Source of the DNA: Thunnus maccoyii
Taxonomy: Eukaryota; Chordata; Actinopteri; Scombriformes; Scombridae
Direction: 5' to 3'
DNA length: 64,000 nucleotides
Assembly (NCBI RefSeq): GCF_910596095.1
Contig: NC_056535.1
Coordinates: 29,077,505-29,141,504 of the forward strand
Part shown: positions 17,401 to 29,790 of the stretch, piece after piece
Layout of the letters: each line of letters opens with the position of its first letter
Position numbering within the stretch: position 1 is the stretch's first letter
Translations under genes and position numbers: made by a program
The notes under the pieces: model-generated
Databases searched by the model: none
What the model was told of the DNA's origin: nothing
What the model saw: the letters and a program-made list of their open reading frames with translations, nothing else

Positions 17401-18750
17401 AACCTGTTTTAGACTTTGAATCTGTAACATTTCTGACTTCAAGTGGATTTTTGTCATTCAGACATAGGATTTAATCAGACATGACGGGACATTTAGAGAA
17501 AGAGCCGCACTGCTCGGTGATATTTGTCAGCTGGTTCACAGAAAGGAAGTGATGTCACAGCTGGAGAACAGCGGTGAGAAAAGTAAAAGTAAGTAATGAT
17601 ATGAAGGAGGAGGGTTTTCTGTCCTGTCAAAGGCTGCAACTGTGATGGATTTTGAATTTGTAGTGTCACTAAATCTCATGTGCAGAGCCAATTATCATAC
17701 TTAGAAATGTTGTGTGTGTGTGTGTGTGTATTCAAACTAACATGACTGCAGTCTTCAGGGTGAAGGAACACGTCACCCAGAGCAACGGTGAGGCTCGTTG
17801 ATGTGTTTTAAATAGTTTTCTGGACAACAACAGAGGTCTGCAGCACAGAGGAGCGAGATATATATCAGGCTTTGGATACACACACAATACTCTGCACATG
17901 AGATTTGTTCACAACAAGAAAAATATAGAAAATGACTAGTCTCATCCTGTTAAAACTTAAATGACCATCTTGAGCAGGAGGGATACTCATCTCCTCTTCT
18001 CACATTGAATCCATTGATAACTTTTTTCATCACAGGGGTCAAAGTTCTCAGACAACATGACTGATTTCAATCATAGAGCAGTTTTAAATTCATATAATAC
18101 TTAATTCAATACATTGTACATATTTCCTCCTGTGAAACTTTTCAGGCTCACAAATCTTTTCTTGCTTTAATCCCTGTCATCAGTTTCATCATCTGCCTGT
18201 TTTTATAATGTCTGACTGGGAGGAAACATACAATGATGAAGATGTTGGGACTCTTCCGTCCCACACCACGAGGGAAAAATCCTTAAAACTTAAGTTTGGC
18301 TCTTTTTATTTCATGCATTTAAAAAGGATTTAATGGAAAATATATTACAGTGCTCCTAGTGTTCAGAACAAGTTGGAAGTTACAGGTTTGACCTTCTGTA
18401 AGGTCATGACTTTTACATAAAGATGTTTATTCAGATAAGAGCCGACATGTAAAAAACAGGATGTATTCTGCCTTCATGAGGACTGAGTGTCTTCACCGTG
18501 ATGAGATCTCACCTTCTGGTTGTCAGACTGAGGGAAATGTTATTTTATTTCAGTCTGTCTGACAGTATCATATATATATACTGTGTATCACGTTGTTCCA
18601 GCTCTATATTTAAGTTATATCATGTTTTTGAATGGCTGCACCGTTCCATCATATCGACATATTCTACATGTCTTCTGCATCATTTTAGACACATTTTCCC
18701 AAAACTTTGAGATCTCCAGAATACATTTAAATAAAAAAATGGCTTTTGAA
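17401..18750 (+). other. hgh1: Putative hgh1 3' UTR and flank
   Basis: There is no coding evidence. A (GT)n run lies at 17709-17728. The first clear AATAAA is at 18730-18735, about 1.3 kb after the stop, so the 3' UTR may be long; a shorter transcript using a non-canonical signal cannot be excluded. Confidence 0.35.
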
Positions 18751-18959
18751 TTTTACCTTTTGTGTATTCCATTTACTGATGTGTCACATTTCATTTGTTC
18801 TCTGCTTTAATATTTATGATCACATTTATCACAATTTTAAGACGCCTCTCTTCTGTTTTGTCCACCTCAAAAACCTCCTAAACTTTGAAGATAATCCATT
18901 AAAAAACATTATTATATTATTATTGTATATATTGTGTGGACGCACTGTGATTTTAGTCT

Positions 18960-19120
18960 CCATCACTTACACTGAAAGCACATTTGAAGGGGATCTTTTA
19001 ACAGTCAGTATGAACAGGAGGAATGATTACAGCGAGGACAAACCTCTTTCACTCTTCATATGGACACCTGACTGTTGTTTTAAGACACATTTGAAAAATT
19101 GTGGACCTGTCATTTAAGGT
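18960..19120 (+). mobile_element. Foldback MITE, right-arm fragment (copy C)
   Basis: Shares GGGGATCTTTTAACAGTCAG, AACAGGAGGAATGATTACAG and CTGACTGTTGTTTTAAGACA with the right arm of the foldback elements at 5450-5965 and 27060-27645. No left arm is present, so this is a solo arm. Confidence 0.75.
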
Positions 19121-19129
19121 TTTAATTAT

Positions 19130-19980
19130 GGTAAAAATTAAAAGGATACCTGTAATGTTATTTTATACATTTGAAGGACTTTAACCCTTTAAATAACCTG
19201 AATCTGTGCAGAAAATCCTTGTTAGGTCACAATCCATTAAGTTATCCATTAATTTACTCCTGATTTAGTTCCTGAATACTGAATAAGATTTCACCTGAAA
19301 ATATTTCACACCACTGAAAGAACTGAAAGTGTGGCCTGATGTGGGTTCATCTTAAGTATAAATAAAAATGTTAATGCTGAATTGCTCTTTAATTAAAGTG
19401 AAACAGACATGTTTTCTTGTTTCTATTAGTTTCCTTAGCAGATGAGTCATAAATAAAAGAGTAAAATAATCTATTCTCTGTCTTTCATCCTCTTCAGTCC
19501 TTCTGCTCAGATCTTCACCAGATGTCAGGAGAGGAGGACAGCTGTTGCTCCTTTTAGGCAGTTTTTAAATGACACTGATTGACCAGAGGAGGGCGCCAGA
19601 GTGTTTACAGTTTCTGTCTTTTCTCTCCGAACGGACGTTGATCTAAAACGAGCCAACAATTTCACCACTGCTCTCTTCTGCGGAAGTTTATTCTTAACTT
19701 GAAAATAAACAGACGAATTTTTAAGTGTCACATGTTAAAGTCATCAGCATCTCATATTATGACTCAATAGTACGTCAAAATGCGTAAAGTCAAACCATTT
19801 CGACTTAAGTGGAAGTTATGTAATAATTTCGTAGCTCAGAATTCTGACTGAGATCATCTGTCAGTAAAAGCTGAGTAGACAGATAACCGCAGTAAACTCT
19901 TGATATGTAGATGAACTGAATGAGACTCACGAGATAAAACCAGGAACTGACCACAACTGCCCTAAACTCTGTGTGTGTGT
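19130..19980. other. Intergenic stretch, nothing recognised
   Basis: No gene, RNA or clear transposon was seen; only short AT-rich frames. Confidence 0.5.
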
Positions 19981-20530
19981 GTGTATTTGGACACGTGTGT
20001 GTGTGTTTGGACACCATAGTGGTGAGAACATTTCTACATTGTGAGGACATGTTGGCCAGTCTCGACAACCTCAAAGGGCTGTTTGACTTGGTTCAGGTTA
20101 GAATTAGGTTCAGGTTCAGTTTAAGGTACAAGTTGAGCATTTAGCTGTGATGATCAGGGTCCTCACAAGTATAGAAGTACAAAAGTGTGTGTGTGTTCAC
20201 TCTCTTTGTGAGGACCAGTTTGAATTTTAGACCCTCAGTTTGAAGACATTTTTGAAAAGTGAGGACATTTTTGGAAAAGTGAAGACCTCTTTTGGAAAAT
20301 GAGAAGATTTTTCTGAACATTGAAGACAATTTTGAACATTGAGGACAAATGTTGGAGATTTTTAGATAATTAGGACATTTTGTTCGGACCTCACTTCTAC
20401 AAAAAGGGTTATTTGAGGGCTCAGATTTGGTTTGGGAGTTCAGGTTAGAAATAGGTTTAGGTTCAGTTTAGGGTTAGAGAATGGATTACTGTGTGTCGGT
20501 AAGGGTCCTCACAGGTGTAGAGATGATAAT
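19975..20530. repeat. GAGGACATTTT-type degenerate tandem repeat module
   Basis: Two partial (GT)n runs flank text such as GTGAGGACATGTTGG and TCCTCACAAGTATAGAAGTA. These are followed by about seven degenerate 22-26 bp units based on GAGGACATTTTTGGAAAAGT (20205-20385). The same module recurs at 31440-31700, again next to (GT)n. It is non-coding. Confidence 0.7.
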
Positions 20531-20676
20531 CTGCATGTCCGTAGATTATCATTGCTGCAGCCCGTAGAGGAAGTGTTTGCAGTTGCTAATCTACTTTATG
20601 TAAAGTTTGGGTTAGAATAGGGGATACACTGTGTTATTTCTTCTAGGGTCATTACATAAGTACAGAAGTTGAACTG

Positions 20677-20684
20677 TATGTGTG

Positions 20685-20736
<52 letters not shown>
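20677..20736. repeat. (GT)n microsatellite
   Basis: About 25 or more GT units. ORFs on both strands across it are artefacts. Confidence 0.95.
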
Positions 20737-20739
<3 letters not shown>

Positions 20740-21456
20740 ACCAGGTGTTTCTTTATCAGCGTCTCTGTGAGTTTTTCCATCTCAACAAGGTCAGAGACAA
20801 ACAGTCCAGAAAATCTTCTCGTTTCACGCTGAAACATGTCAGTCATCACTTACGCGGAGAAGAAAAAAGGACGTTAAACTCTGCTCTTTGAAATAATATT
20901 CTGATGTTCAGAGTCATGAACCTCAGTAGGACATTATCAAACCTTATATTGAAAGAATAGAAACGTGCTTAGTTAACTATGATTCATTCATTGTCACCAA
21001 ACAGAACTATGTTTGAATAATGACTTTATACGTAAATTACAGTGTCTAAGTCTTGTAATGGTGTAATGCATTCAATCCACATTGGCAGGATGTTCTGTAA
21101 ATTTAGCTTTTTGTACTGAGCATGTCAGTTTCTACAGTACATCCTGACATTAATCAAGTGAATCTCAGAAAACACTCTCAACTCTTCCAACAAAATTCTC
21201 TCCAAAAAGCTGATTCTTAGTTCTGTTTAGATGTTTGCAGTAGAGCCACCATCTGGAGAGCTGCTCCCAAACCGGAGTACATGTTGAGACGGAACAGACT
21301 GCTGCATTTTGGAAAAAGAAAAAGAAAAGAAAGACAGTCTTGTATTGAAGGAAGTTGAGAAACTAGGCAGGTCTCAGGTCTGGTGTCTAAGACAGCCAAT
21401 CAGATACTGAGGTTTCCGGTTTCACTTGCATGTGTCTATCCTCAAAGTACACACAA

Positions 21457-21582
21457 CACACAACACACACACACACACACACACACATATGCAGTACGTG
21501 TCAGACGAGTCCTACACACCACCGGTTGTGTTTGTGTTGTCAGATGGTACATATGACGCACTTTATCACAGCGGGAAATTAA

Positions 21583-21615
<33 letters not shown>
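21457..21615. repeat. (CA)n and (TA)n microsatellite pair
   Basis: A CA-rich run at 21457-21487 and a TA run at 21594-21615, separated by about 105 bp of unique sequence. No gene. Confidence 0.85.
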
Positions 21616-21917
21616 TCTCTCAAGTCTCTCAAGATAGTAGAGCTGCCAGTGGTGGAGGATGCAAAGTCGATGATAAATAATAAAATAAAGTTAAATTTGC
21701 ATCGTATCTCATGAGCCTCTGCATCAACTACAATGACTTCATTTTCATACTGTTCACACTGTTATCTGATCTGCGGACACAAGACACTCTACTCATCACC
21801 CAACTTCCATGTCTCAAGTGACATTTTGTATTTGTTTAGTGGATTTACCATTTTATCGATGTGGTATGGTGTTTTTTTGTATGTAATACCTTGATGATTT
21901 TGTGCTGCTTCCTGTAC

Positions 21918-21990
21918 ATAGTGCGTCTCAGAGTGTATCTAGTGCATCTCGGAGTGTATAAAGTGCATCTCGGAGTGTACAAAGTGCATG
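21918..21990. repeat. Short tandem repeat, about 22-bp unit, 3-4 copies
   Basis: The unit AGTGCATCTCGGAGTGTATA recurs with small changes (first copy AGTGCGTCTCAGAGTGTATC). Beyond it, 22190-22315 has a degenerate piece resembling the GAGTAAAGGACCTGAAT end of the ACTTAAGTAC repeat family. Confidence 0.75.
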
Positions 21991-22634
21991 TCAGTCACAT
22001 GACTTGGACTTGAATCAGACTCAAGTCATGACAGTGACGTTTTTAGACTTGACAAAATCAATCACTCATAACTTCATTTGGCTTGATATCCAACCCAAGC
22101 CCCCAATTTTAAAGTGATGGTATGAAAACAACAGATATATTTTGCTTTGGGGAATTTGACTCAGTGCTTGTTGTTCTTAACTTGGAACTTGATGGTCTTG
22201 ACTTTAGGACTTATTGTTCTTGACTCAGGACATGTTGGTCTACTTGAATGTAGGACTTTTAGTTGAGTATTTCTACACTTTGGTATTGATACATTTAGTT
22301 GAGTAAAGGACCTGAATGCTCCGTTCGACTCTGAATATGTAAAATATAACTTTGTTTGGAGTTAATAAGTATGTCTGTGTAAAATATTTTTTCATGTATT
22401 CATTCACTGCCTCATTTGTTTTAGGATGGTTCTTAGAAAAGGAATATAAAAGTAAAGGGTTACTTATTCACTGGCTTACCTCAACAGACTCAGCAGATTT
22501 CATAACTGGATTATTCAGCTGCTATCACGTCCGCTTGCCATTGATCATTGTGTGTTGTCAGGATCTTTGTGAAGCTTGTGAATGATTATACTGTAAAGCT
22601 GCAACAGGCAGGAGGAACCGTGATCTCTTAACGG

Positions 22635-22667
22635 CTGGTATGTGAACGGCAGCCGTTCACATACCAG
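22635..22667. repeat. Perfect 33-bp palindrome
   Basis: CTGGTATGTGAACGGC, a single A, then its exact reverse complement: 16-bp arms without mismatch. No gene is adjacent. Confidence 0.9.
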
Positions 22668-22800
22668 GGTTCATTTAGAAAACAGATGAAAAAATACAAA
22701 CAATAACCAACCAATCAGCAGTGAGTATTCGCTCTCCGTCTATGATACAACAGTAGATCTCCAATCCAACATGGATCTTACAGTCTGAGCTTCTTGCCCT

Positions 22801-23023
22801 GCTCTCTCTCTCTCACTCTCTCTCTCTCTCTCTCGGAGCTAATCACACACAGCCAGTGGAATGTGTGTGTGTACCTCGAGGAGATTGTCAGTCCTGTGAA
22901 ACATTCACCACACGGCTGAAAGAGAGAGCAAGGGGGGGGGGATAGAAAGATTGAGTTCATGCTACCAGAATAACAACTCCCCCCACCCTCTCTCTCTTCT
23001 TGAATAGAGCTCTTCTATGTGTG

Positions 23024-23070
<47 letters not shown>
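22801..23070. repeat. (CT)n and (GT)n microsatellite cluster
   Basis: A CT run at 22801-22835 and a GT run at 23021-23070, with a G-run at 22933-22941. Purine/pyrimidine-rich intergenic DNA with no gene. Confidence 0.85.
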
Positions 23071-23072
<2 letters not shown>

Positions 23073-23239
23073 TGAGAGCTGCCAGGTCAGTGGAGCAGCA
23101 GGAAACAGATCACATACTGGTCAGCCTCACAGACTGTATGTGAAAACACGGCCGACATGTTGAAGCCTGGAGGCTGGTTTATTAAAAATGTGCGTAGACC
23201 ACATTCAGATCTGTGAGTGAGTAAGAACTGTGTGTTCTC

Positions 23240-23470
23240 TTTCCTCTGTGGTTAGCCTAGCTTAGCGTTAAGACTGGAAGCGGGGGGGGGGGGGACCGCT
23301 AGCCTGGCTCTGTCTGAAGTTTCAGAGTACAGGTCATGAATTAACCATGTATGTCATTTGTTTAATTCAAACACAAACGACACAAAAAATATGTTTCTCT
23401 TCTTGTTCCTACAGTCGGATGTTTGAGCAGAGTTTGACACCGGAAGGCTGTTTTTACATTCATCTGCTGA
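23240..23470 (+). repeat. Dispersed TAGCCTAGCTTAGC repeat, copy 1
   Basis: GTTAGCCTAGCTTAGC, AGACTGGAAGC, a G-tract and GCTAGCCTGGCTCTG match the block order at 51340-51500 (copy 2), a common fish non-coding repeat. Confidence 0.7.
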
Positions 23471-23959
23471 AAGTGGAAAGTTTCTCTGTGCTCACTGAAA
23501 ATCTGATTTTTTAGGGGGCAGGTCTAAAAGCAGGTTTCGTACCATGACAACCGGTTTGGAAGCCAATCATGGTTCAATATTTAACTTGCACATGCGTGAT
23601 GTGGAAATTTGAAGCCTCAAGTACACAAACACTGAGAATAGACTTCAGTTAAGTAGGAGACATTGTGTCCAGTAGTTAAACTTGTGAAATGAAATGGATT
23701 TTTTAACGATTGAGAAGGGCTAGATGCCATTTTAAGGATTTTAATGTGGTAATTCTTTTTTTTTTTTGTAGAAAAACTATATCAGATACAAATTATTGTT
23801 CCAAGCAGAGTATTTTTATATTTCTTAGTACATGTCTGGAGGCCAATGACGTTGCCAATTGCGAACTGTGATATGAGTAACAAGTGGTAAAAAAAATTGT
23901 AACAAGGCATATGACTATTTAAATGCTATTTAAAAGAAATATTGTCAACATTTACATCT

Positions 23960-24110
23960 TAGTGAAGCCTAACCGGTTCTACTGAAGGTTTCTTCTCGAT
24001 AAAGTGGTTGCTCATGTGGAAATGTTGGGTCTCTGTAAATTAAAGAGGAAGTGTCCTGAGATAACTTCTGTTATAATTTGGCGCTATATAAATAAAATTG
24101 ACTAAACTGA
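23960..24110 (+). repeat. Dispersed fish repeat ending GGCGCTATATAAATAAAATTGA
   Basis: A degraded second copy of the family at 6015-6240, sharing TGTTGGGT, GTAAATTAAAG and TGAGATAACTTCTGTTA, and extending to the AT-rich 3' end typical of the family. Confidence 0.7.
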
Positions 24111-24539
24111 CTTAAGAATTCAGTCAACTCTAAATTGACCCTTCTGAGCTACACCTGTCAAGCTTTCTGTTCTAGCACTGCAGTTTACGATGATAACAGA
24201 GGCAAATTTACCATCGAAATTCATAGTCATTTCTGAAATAATGGGTCCTTGACTTCAAACAGAAGTAGACAAAAGCAACTTCTAATTTTTAGTCAGTGAA
24301 ACCTTTATTTTGCTGTAGTGCTAAATATATCTTGACTTAACCAATCAGAACATGTCCTCCAACCATGTTGTAATTCATACAGGCCTATAGTTGTTCTGAA
24401 CGGCTTCATTCAAGCGCAGAGTGAAAAGCTGACTGTCAGAGAGAGGGCAGGGGGACGCGGAATGACCCGCTGCCTCAATCTGCCTCTGATTGGCTAGTTC
24501 TCCTTGCCTTCATTGGTTAGGTTGGGCATGTTTAGACAT

Positions 24540-25330
24540 AAACTTAGACATAGACTGTATAAAAAAATGGAAGTAGCCACGTGACATCACCTATTGGTTT
24601 TTGGACTCGTGTTTTAAAGCCTTGAATTTGCATTTTGGCCGTCGCCATCTTGGATTTTTGGAGCCACAAGTGATGAGAAGCAACCATATTTGGAGAAGAG
24701 GGTGGAGTTGACCCTAATGCTAGTTGCTAGCTTGGTTAGCATGGTGCATTTACAGCCTATGGTTAACTTTGATAATGCTAATGCTAATGCTAATTTTTGC
24801 TCGTAAAAACAGGCTTAAAATCATCAAAACAAAATGTACTTACTGGAAAAACTGAACATCTGACCCTTAGAGGGACTTTGAGTGCAACCAAATGTTGAAC
24901 AAGACTTTGTTAGGAGACCAAAGTGTTACAACTAACTTTCATGAACTGAAAACACACTGAAATAGCGACGGCTACGCCTATACTCTGTCAATCTCTGTTT
25001 ACGACATGTTTACATTACCTAACCAACGTTGTTGCCGTGGTAGCAACTTATCAATCACAAGGTAGCCACACCTTAAAGCATGCCCTGCTTTATCATCAAA
25101 TATAAATTAAATGGGACCATAAATTACAAAATGAACATCATGCTGTATTGAGGAAGACTTGAAACTAGTGATTGAGGCCATAAACTCATTAGGAAAGTGA
25201 TTACTGAGGTAATAAATCAAGTGAGAAGTAGGGTCATTTTCCCATAGACTTCAATACAATTGGACTTCTTTTTGGAGCCAGTGGAATTGCCCCCTGATGA
25301 ACCATTGGGGAGAATGCAGGTTTAAGGCAT
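24540..25330. repeat. Probable dispersed repeat (GCCATCTTGGATTTTTGGAG block)
   Basis: Words such as TAGACTGTATAAAAAAATGG, TTGGCCGTCGCCATCTTGG and CCAGTGGAATTGCCCCCTG are of a type I associate with repeats in percomorph fish. A short (AATGCT)n tract is at 24774-24795. No second copy lies in the window, so the assignment is from memory of the type and is not proven. Confidence 0.4.
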
Positions 25331-27059
25331 TTCCGCATTGGCTTCTTGCTTGAGCATGAGGAGTGACATGGTTAGGGTTAGGGTAAGAATATCAGGGTCA
25401 GAGCCAATCAGAGGCAGAGTCGGGGTGGGTCTTCGCAGAAAATTCTTTCACCATCCTAGAAAAAAAAGTATTGTGAGGTCGACGGAGGAGATGCAGTGTC
25501 GTTTAAATACTGGGATAATGGCGCATATTTTCAGACAGTCTCTCCGGGAAGGCAGTCATAGTTGTACTTGGTTGTTCACTTGTGTCATGAATGAAAATGG
25601 AGGACTAGAGAGAGAAGTTCAAATCCTGACTCCTTTCTCACCTCCACACAGCTGACTAATCACTGCATGAAGAGAGTGTGGATGTCAGCTTGTCCATTTC
25701 AGAAAGCTACAGAAATGGCCCTACACAGCTCCCCCTTATCCGCTGTTGGAAAAGGTGCAGGGCAGGGGGTTTAAGGGGCATTTCTACCATCTGACAAGCA
25801 TGTCTGAAAGACTATACAGCCACTTTTACATTAAAGGTATTCTATGGTGTTTTTTTTACCTGTAGTGGCGCTAAAGAGTAAGTTTTTTTTAAGTGGGTCC
25901 CCCCAAAGTTTACGAAAACTTGTCTAGTTTGCAAATGTTTTATGTAGAGAAATGCATTCAACAGGTTGGTTTGACCTTAAGGATACAGGCAATGCATTTT
26001 AGTGAGTAACACTGAATGTAAACAAATGTTTTGTGCGTTTACAAGAAAACTCCTTTAACTCTGTCAGTCACCTCTAGCTGACTGTTTGGTGTTGAATAAA
26101 ATATGCATAAATTATTAATTTGAAGGCTACGTACATGATATCATGCTAATTCAGCACCATGTAATGACGCAAAAAAGACTGAGGGTAAAAGCTAACAGGC
26201 CCCAGGCAAAAAGTCAACATCCTCACCAGTGGAAGATCCATGTAGAAGATGTTGAGATAAAGGAGAAGCTTTCTTCATGTATTGTAGGGTAGTTAGCCAT
26301 AATAATATACAGTAGAACTGTAACATGGAGGTTAGATTTATGCTGTAGGCCTACTGTTAGTAAGTCACTAGTAAGGACTAACCAATGAGTTTAGACAGTG
26401 TATCTCTGAACTCTTCAAAATCGAATGAAGGGCAGAGCAGATTACACTGGCCCAAATTCACTGCTACACTATCTCCAGGACTGGCTCAAACACAGTAGAT
26501 CTTCCAGTCCTAAACAGGATTTTTCCAACCCCCCCCCCCCCCCCCCCCCCTAATGCAGTTAGCTATATGCTAAGTCTTGGTCTTAAAGCTAGGTTACTAC
26601 TGTGGGAGGTAAGCTAATTAGCTGGGCATGCTAACGTTACCAGCTTACTTCACGGCAAACAAACATTTCATCCGTTCCTTACACTTCTGTGCTTGTGCTT
26701 TTAGTTTCATAAATGTGAGTTAAAAATACACCACCCTCTCAACTCTTTGTATAAAGTATCTCTCTTACTACAGCTCCATGTACTCCACTTCATCATTTGG
26801 AGAATCCAAAGACTGACAGTCCTGTTGTTCCTATTTATGGTTGCCCAACTATGACTGGATAATCACTGTTTGGGGGAGGAGTTTAGGGAACACTCAATTC
26901 AGTTTCCATTGATTTTCATCATGAGAAGACTAAAATCACTAGAAATGTGTGAAAAATGTACCTTCAAGTACTAGTTACTGAATAATATAAAACAATCCTT
27001 CAAAAAAAAAAAAACATCAGCCAATACTTCTGGTATCTACAGATCTGCTGATGTAAATG
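25331..27059. other. Intergenic stretch with C-tract and degraded repeat ends
   Basis: No exon-like frame is convincing; the 105-codon plus-strand frame at 25338-25655 has no family signature. A left end of the TTAAAGGT element is at 25832-25880, a run of about 22 C residues at 26529-26550, and an A-run at 27002-27014. Confidence 0.5.
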
Positions 27060-27645
27060 TCATATTAACTTTTTTAACAACTGTTAAAACAACAGTCAGG
27101 AGCCCAAATGAACATAGAAATAGGTTTTTCTTGCCATAATCATTCCTCCTGTTCATACTGACCATGAGAGGATCCCCTCATAATGCACTTACAATGTAAG
27201 TGATGGGGGACAAAATTCACAGTGCTCCTGTGTATTTAAAATTTTATCTGAAGCCAACATGAAGCTTCAAAATGAGTCAAATCAAGTAGATATCTTTCAA
27301 CGTTACAATCTTTTTAGTGCCAAAGTCCCTCTTTTTATTACTATACTTCCACTCCTCAACAGGGAAACGCTCTCCGGGGAAACACAAAGAGGGAATTTGA
27401 TGCTAAAAAGACCGTAAATGTGGCCGATACCACTTGATTTGACTAACTCAGACTGCTGAAGTCTCATATAAGCTTCACATCAACTTTTCAATTCATTATT
27501 GCACAAAAAGGATTTTGTCCCTCATCACTTACATTGAAAGCTTATTTGAAGGGGATCTTTTAATAGTCAGTATGACCAGGAGGAATGATTACAGCGAGGA
27601 AAACCTTTTTCAGTGTTCATATGGGCGCTTGACTGTTTTGATCCT
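27060..27645. mobile_element. Foldback MITE, copy B
   Basis: The left arm carries AACAACAGTCAGGAGCCCAA and CATTCCTCCTGTTCATACTG; the right arm carries CAGTATGACCAGGAGGAATG and CATATGGGCGCTTGACTGTT, so the arms are inverted repeats. The middle contains GTGCCAAAGTCCCTC and its inverted counterpart GAGGGAATTTGATGC. Non-coding, and the best-preserved partner of copy A. Confidence 0.8.
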
Positions 27646-28679
27646 GTCCTTTGATCCTTTCTAAAATTACTGTTTCACTTTAGAGGAGAATCTTTGTGAC
27701 TGAAGCTTCTTATCACATTCATAAAACTTGAGAAGAAGACAAGAGTTGAGGGCTGGAAGCTCACTGATGGTCTGTCATGCTGCTGAACACTGGTGTCAAT
27801 CAATGTGTTTTTCTGTGTTCTGATTGGCTGTTTTTTGTACTCAACAGTGAAGTGTCCGCCTCCGGAGAAGACAGCTGTACTTTTCCACTCCAAACTGAGT
27901 TTAGCATCCAACTCCGTCAGCTCCTCCTGCTCCTCCCTCCTTCACTCCATCTATTCATAACACACACACACACCCTCCCCAATAACACACACCGAGGTAA
28001 CCATGGTTTCTTCCAGGGTTTTTGGTTGTGTGCAGAACCACAACGACTGAGGTTAGTCTCTGATTGGTTAAGATTCCTGAAAGGGAAAACAATCCAAAAT
28101 GCTCCATTTCAATGTGGTTTCACCGCAGATGTTCTGAAATGTAACAGTAATTCATCATTTGCATTTGTTTTTGTTATCTTGAAGTTTTTCATGTCATGTG
28201 ATCTGTGAGCAAACACCAGGCATAACCAAACATCATTATTTCTATCCATCCCGAAAGGATTCAAGGCAGCATTAGAGTCCTTTTTTTTTTTTTTTTTTAC
28301 AAGTAATCAATACCCAACCCAGGACCCGAGTCTGGTCAAAGTTTTCTCTTTAACTAGTGTTTCACATAGCATTGACCCCTGTGGTTATAGGCTTAGGTCT
28401 ACGGTTATATTAGGTGTTGCAGAGATAACTGGTTCGGGTTACAGGTAAGGCTGCTTTCAGGTTCAAGTAAAGAGAAACACAAATTAATGTGAAAACAGAC
28501 TTCAACACGTCACCAGGTCCAAATGATATCCAGTCCAATCAAGTCTGGATTGCTGTACTGTTGCAGGTCTCAGGTCTGTGTGTCAATATAAAGATATTAA
28601 TAAACTTTATTTGCATAGCATCACACATGAAATGCAGCTCAAGGTATTTCACATAAAGTTTCTAAAAATATTTAAGGTA
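27646..28679. other. Intergenic stretch, nothing recognised
   Basis: A 143-codon plus-strand frame (27777-28208) is low in conserved features and includes a (CA)n-derived His-Thr run; I do not regard it as a gene. A T-run of 18-19 is at 28281-28299. Confidence 0.5.
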
Positions 28680-29235
28680 CAGCTAATGTTGCATCTACAT
28701 TTACTGAAGTAGAGTACTTAAGTACAAATGTGAAGTACTCCACATTATATGCTACTTTGTACTTCTATATTTCAGAAAGAAATGTTGTACTTTTTACTCC
28801 ATTACATTTATTTACCACTTATAGTTACTAGTTACTTTTCAGATTAAGATTATTAGATTATTTTACATAAAATAATATATTTTAATATTCTAACTGTAGT
28901 TTATGTTAAATAAATAATATATGATATAAATAAAGTGTATTATTATTTTAAAAAACGTGTGATACACTTAAATAAAATGATGTAGTACTATTACTAGTAA
29001 TCTACCTACAGTATCTGAAATTGGCTCCACATTGATTAACTACAACATTAAAATGCCCTTACATGTATTTGTTAATAATAAAAACAAACAATCTAATATA
29101 CTATAATAATATAACATGTACTTTTACTAAAGTAACATTTTGAATTCAGGCCTTTTACTTGTAATGGAGTACTTTTAGACTACAGTATTTTTACTTTTAC
29201 TTAAGTAAAGGATCTGAATACCTCTTCCACTACTG
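28680..29235. mobile_element. Non-coding DNA element with GTACTTAAGTA-type inverted ends
   Basis: The left half has TACTTAAGTACAAATGTGAA and TACTTTTTACTCCATTACAT. The right half has ATGGAGTACTTTTAGACTAC and TTACTTAAGTAAAGGATCTG, which read as imperfect inverted copies. About 550 bp, related to the single end at 10565-10760. Confidence 0.65.
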
Positions 29236-29239
29236 TTGG

Positions 29240-29242
29240 GTG

Positions 29243-29274
<32 letters not shown>

Positions 29275-29275
29275 C
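29240..29275. repeat. (TA)n(GA)n compound microsatellite
   Basis: A TA run passes directly into a GA run. Confidence 0.9.
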
Positions 29276-29280
29276 AAAGA

Positions 29281-29620
29281 ATGGAGGTGTTCAACCATTC
29301 AGGGCCTTGTGAACTAGTAGCACAATTTTAAAATCGATAAAAGAGACAGGAAGTCGGCGTAGAGAAGCTAAAATGGGTGTGATGTTCTCTCTTTTACTTT
29401 TGTATCAGCTGAAGTCTGTTTATTGATTTCTGGGGAAGTCCAGTTAAAAGAGCATTGCACTAGTCTAGACAAGAAAAGACATGAATTCATTTCTTTGCAT
29501 CATCAAGTGTCAGGTATGTTCTGACATTGCCAATATTTCTTAGGTGGAAAAGTGTGGTCTTATTTTATATGGTGACTAGTACCAAATAAAATATGTCTAA
29601 GACAAGCGTGGATCCAAGCA
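29281..29620 (+). mobile_element. LINE-like 3' fragment, copy 1
   Basis: Blocks such as AGGGCCTTGTGAACTAGTAG, AAAATCGATAAAAGAGACAG and CTGGGGAAGTCCAGTTAAAAG match the 3' region of fish LINE-derived repeats. A second diverged piece lies at 30340-30660. There is no open reading frame. Confidence 0.5.
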
Positions 29621-29669
29621 GACTTTCTGTCAGCTCTAATCACATGGTGCTTCATCATCATCACAGGAG

Positions 29670-29790
29670 ATTTTTTTATGTATTTTCGCCTTTATTGGAC
29701 AGCTGATAGTAGAAACAGACAGGAAACCAGAGAAGAAAGAGAAAGAGAGAGAGGAATGTCATCCATGAAAGGTCACAGACACCCCAAAGA
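29670..29790 (-). mobile_element. SINE 3' fragment, antisense
   Basis: TTCGCCTTTATTGGACAGC, ACAGACAGGAAACCAG and a GAGAGAGAGAGGAATGTCAT block are the reverse complement of the central and 3' portion of the SINE at 53820-53990. Confidence 0.65.

Noticed and set aside
18498..19117. Three overlapping plus-strand ORFs up to 123 codons downstream of hgh1
   Set aside because: AT-rich, Phe/Leu/Ile-rich frames in which the last part is the foldback MITE arm; no gene signature.
20652..20891. ORFs on both strands at the (GT)n run
   Set aside because: Microsatellite-encoded Cys-Val and His-Thr runs.
25370..25390. GGTTAGGGTTAGGG as a telomere-like tract
   Set aside because: Only about two TTAGGG units; too short to call an interstitial telomeric repeat.
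27777..28208. 143-aa plus-strand ORF in the intergenic region
   Set aside because: No conserved motif, includes a CA-repeat-derived segment, and lacks plausible exon neighbours.
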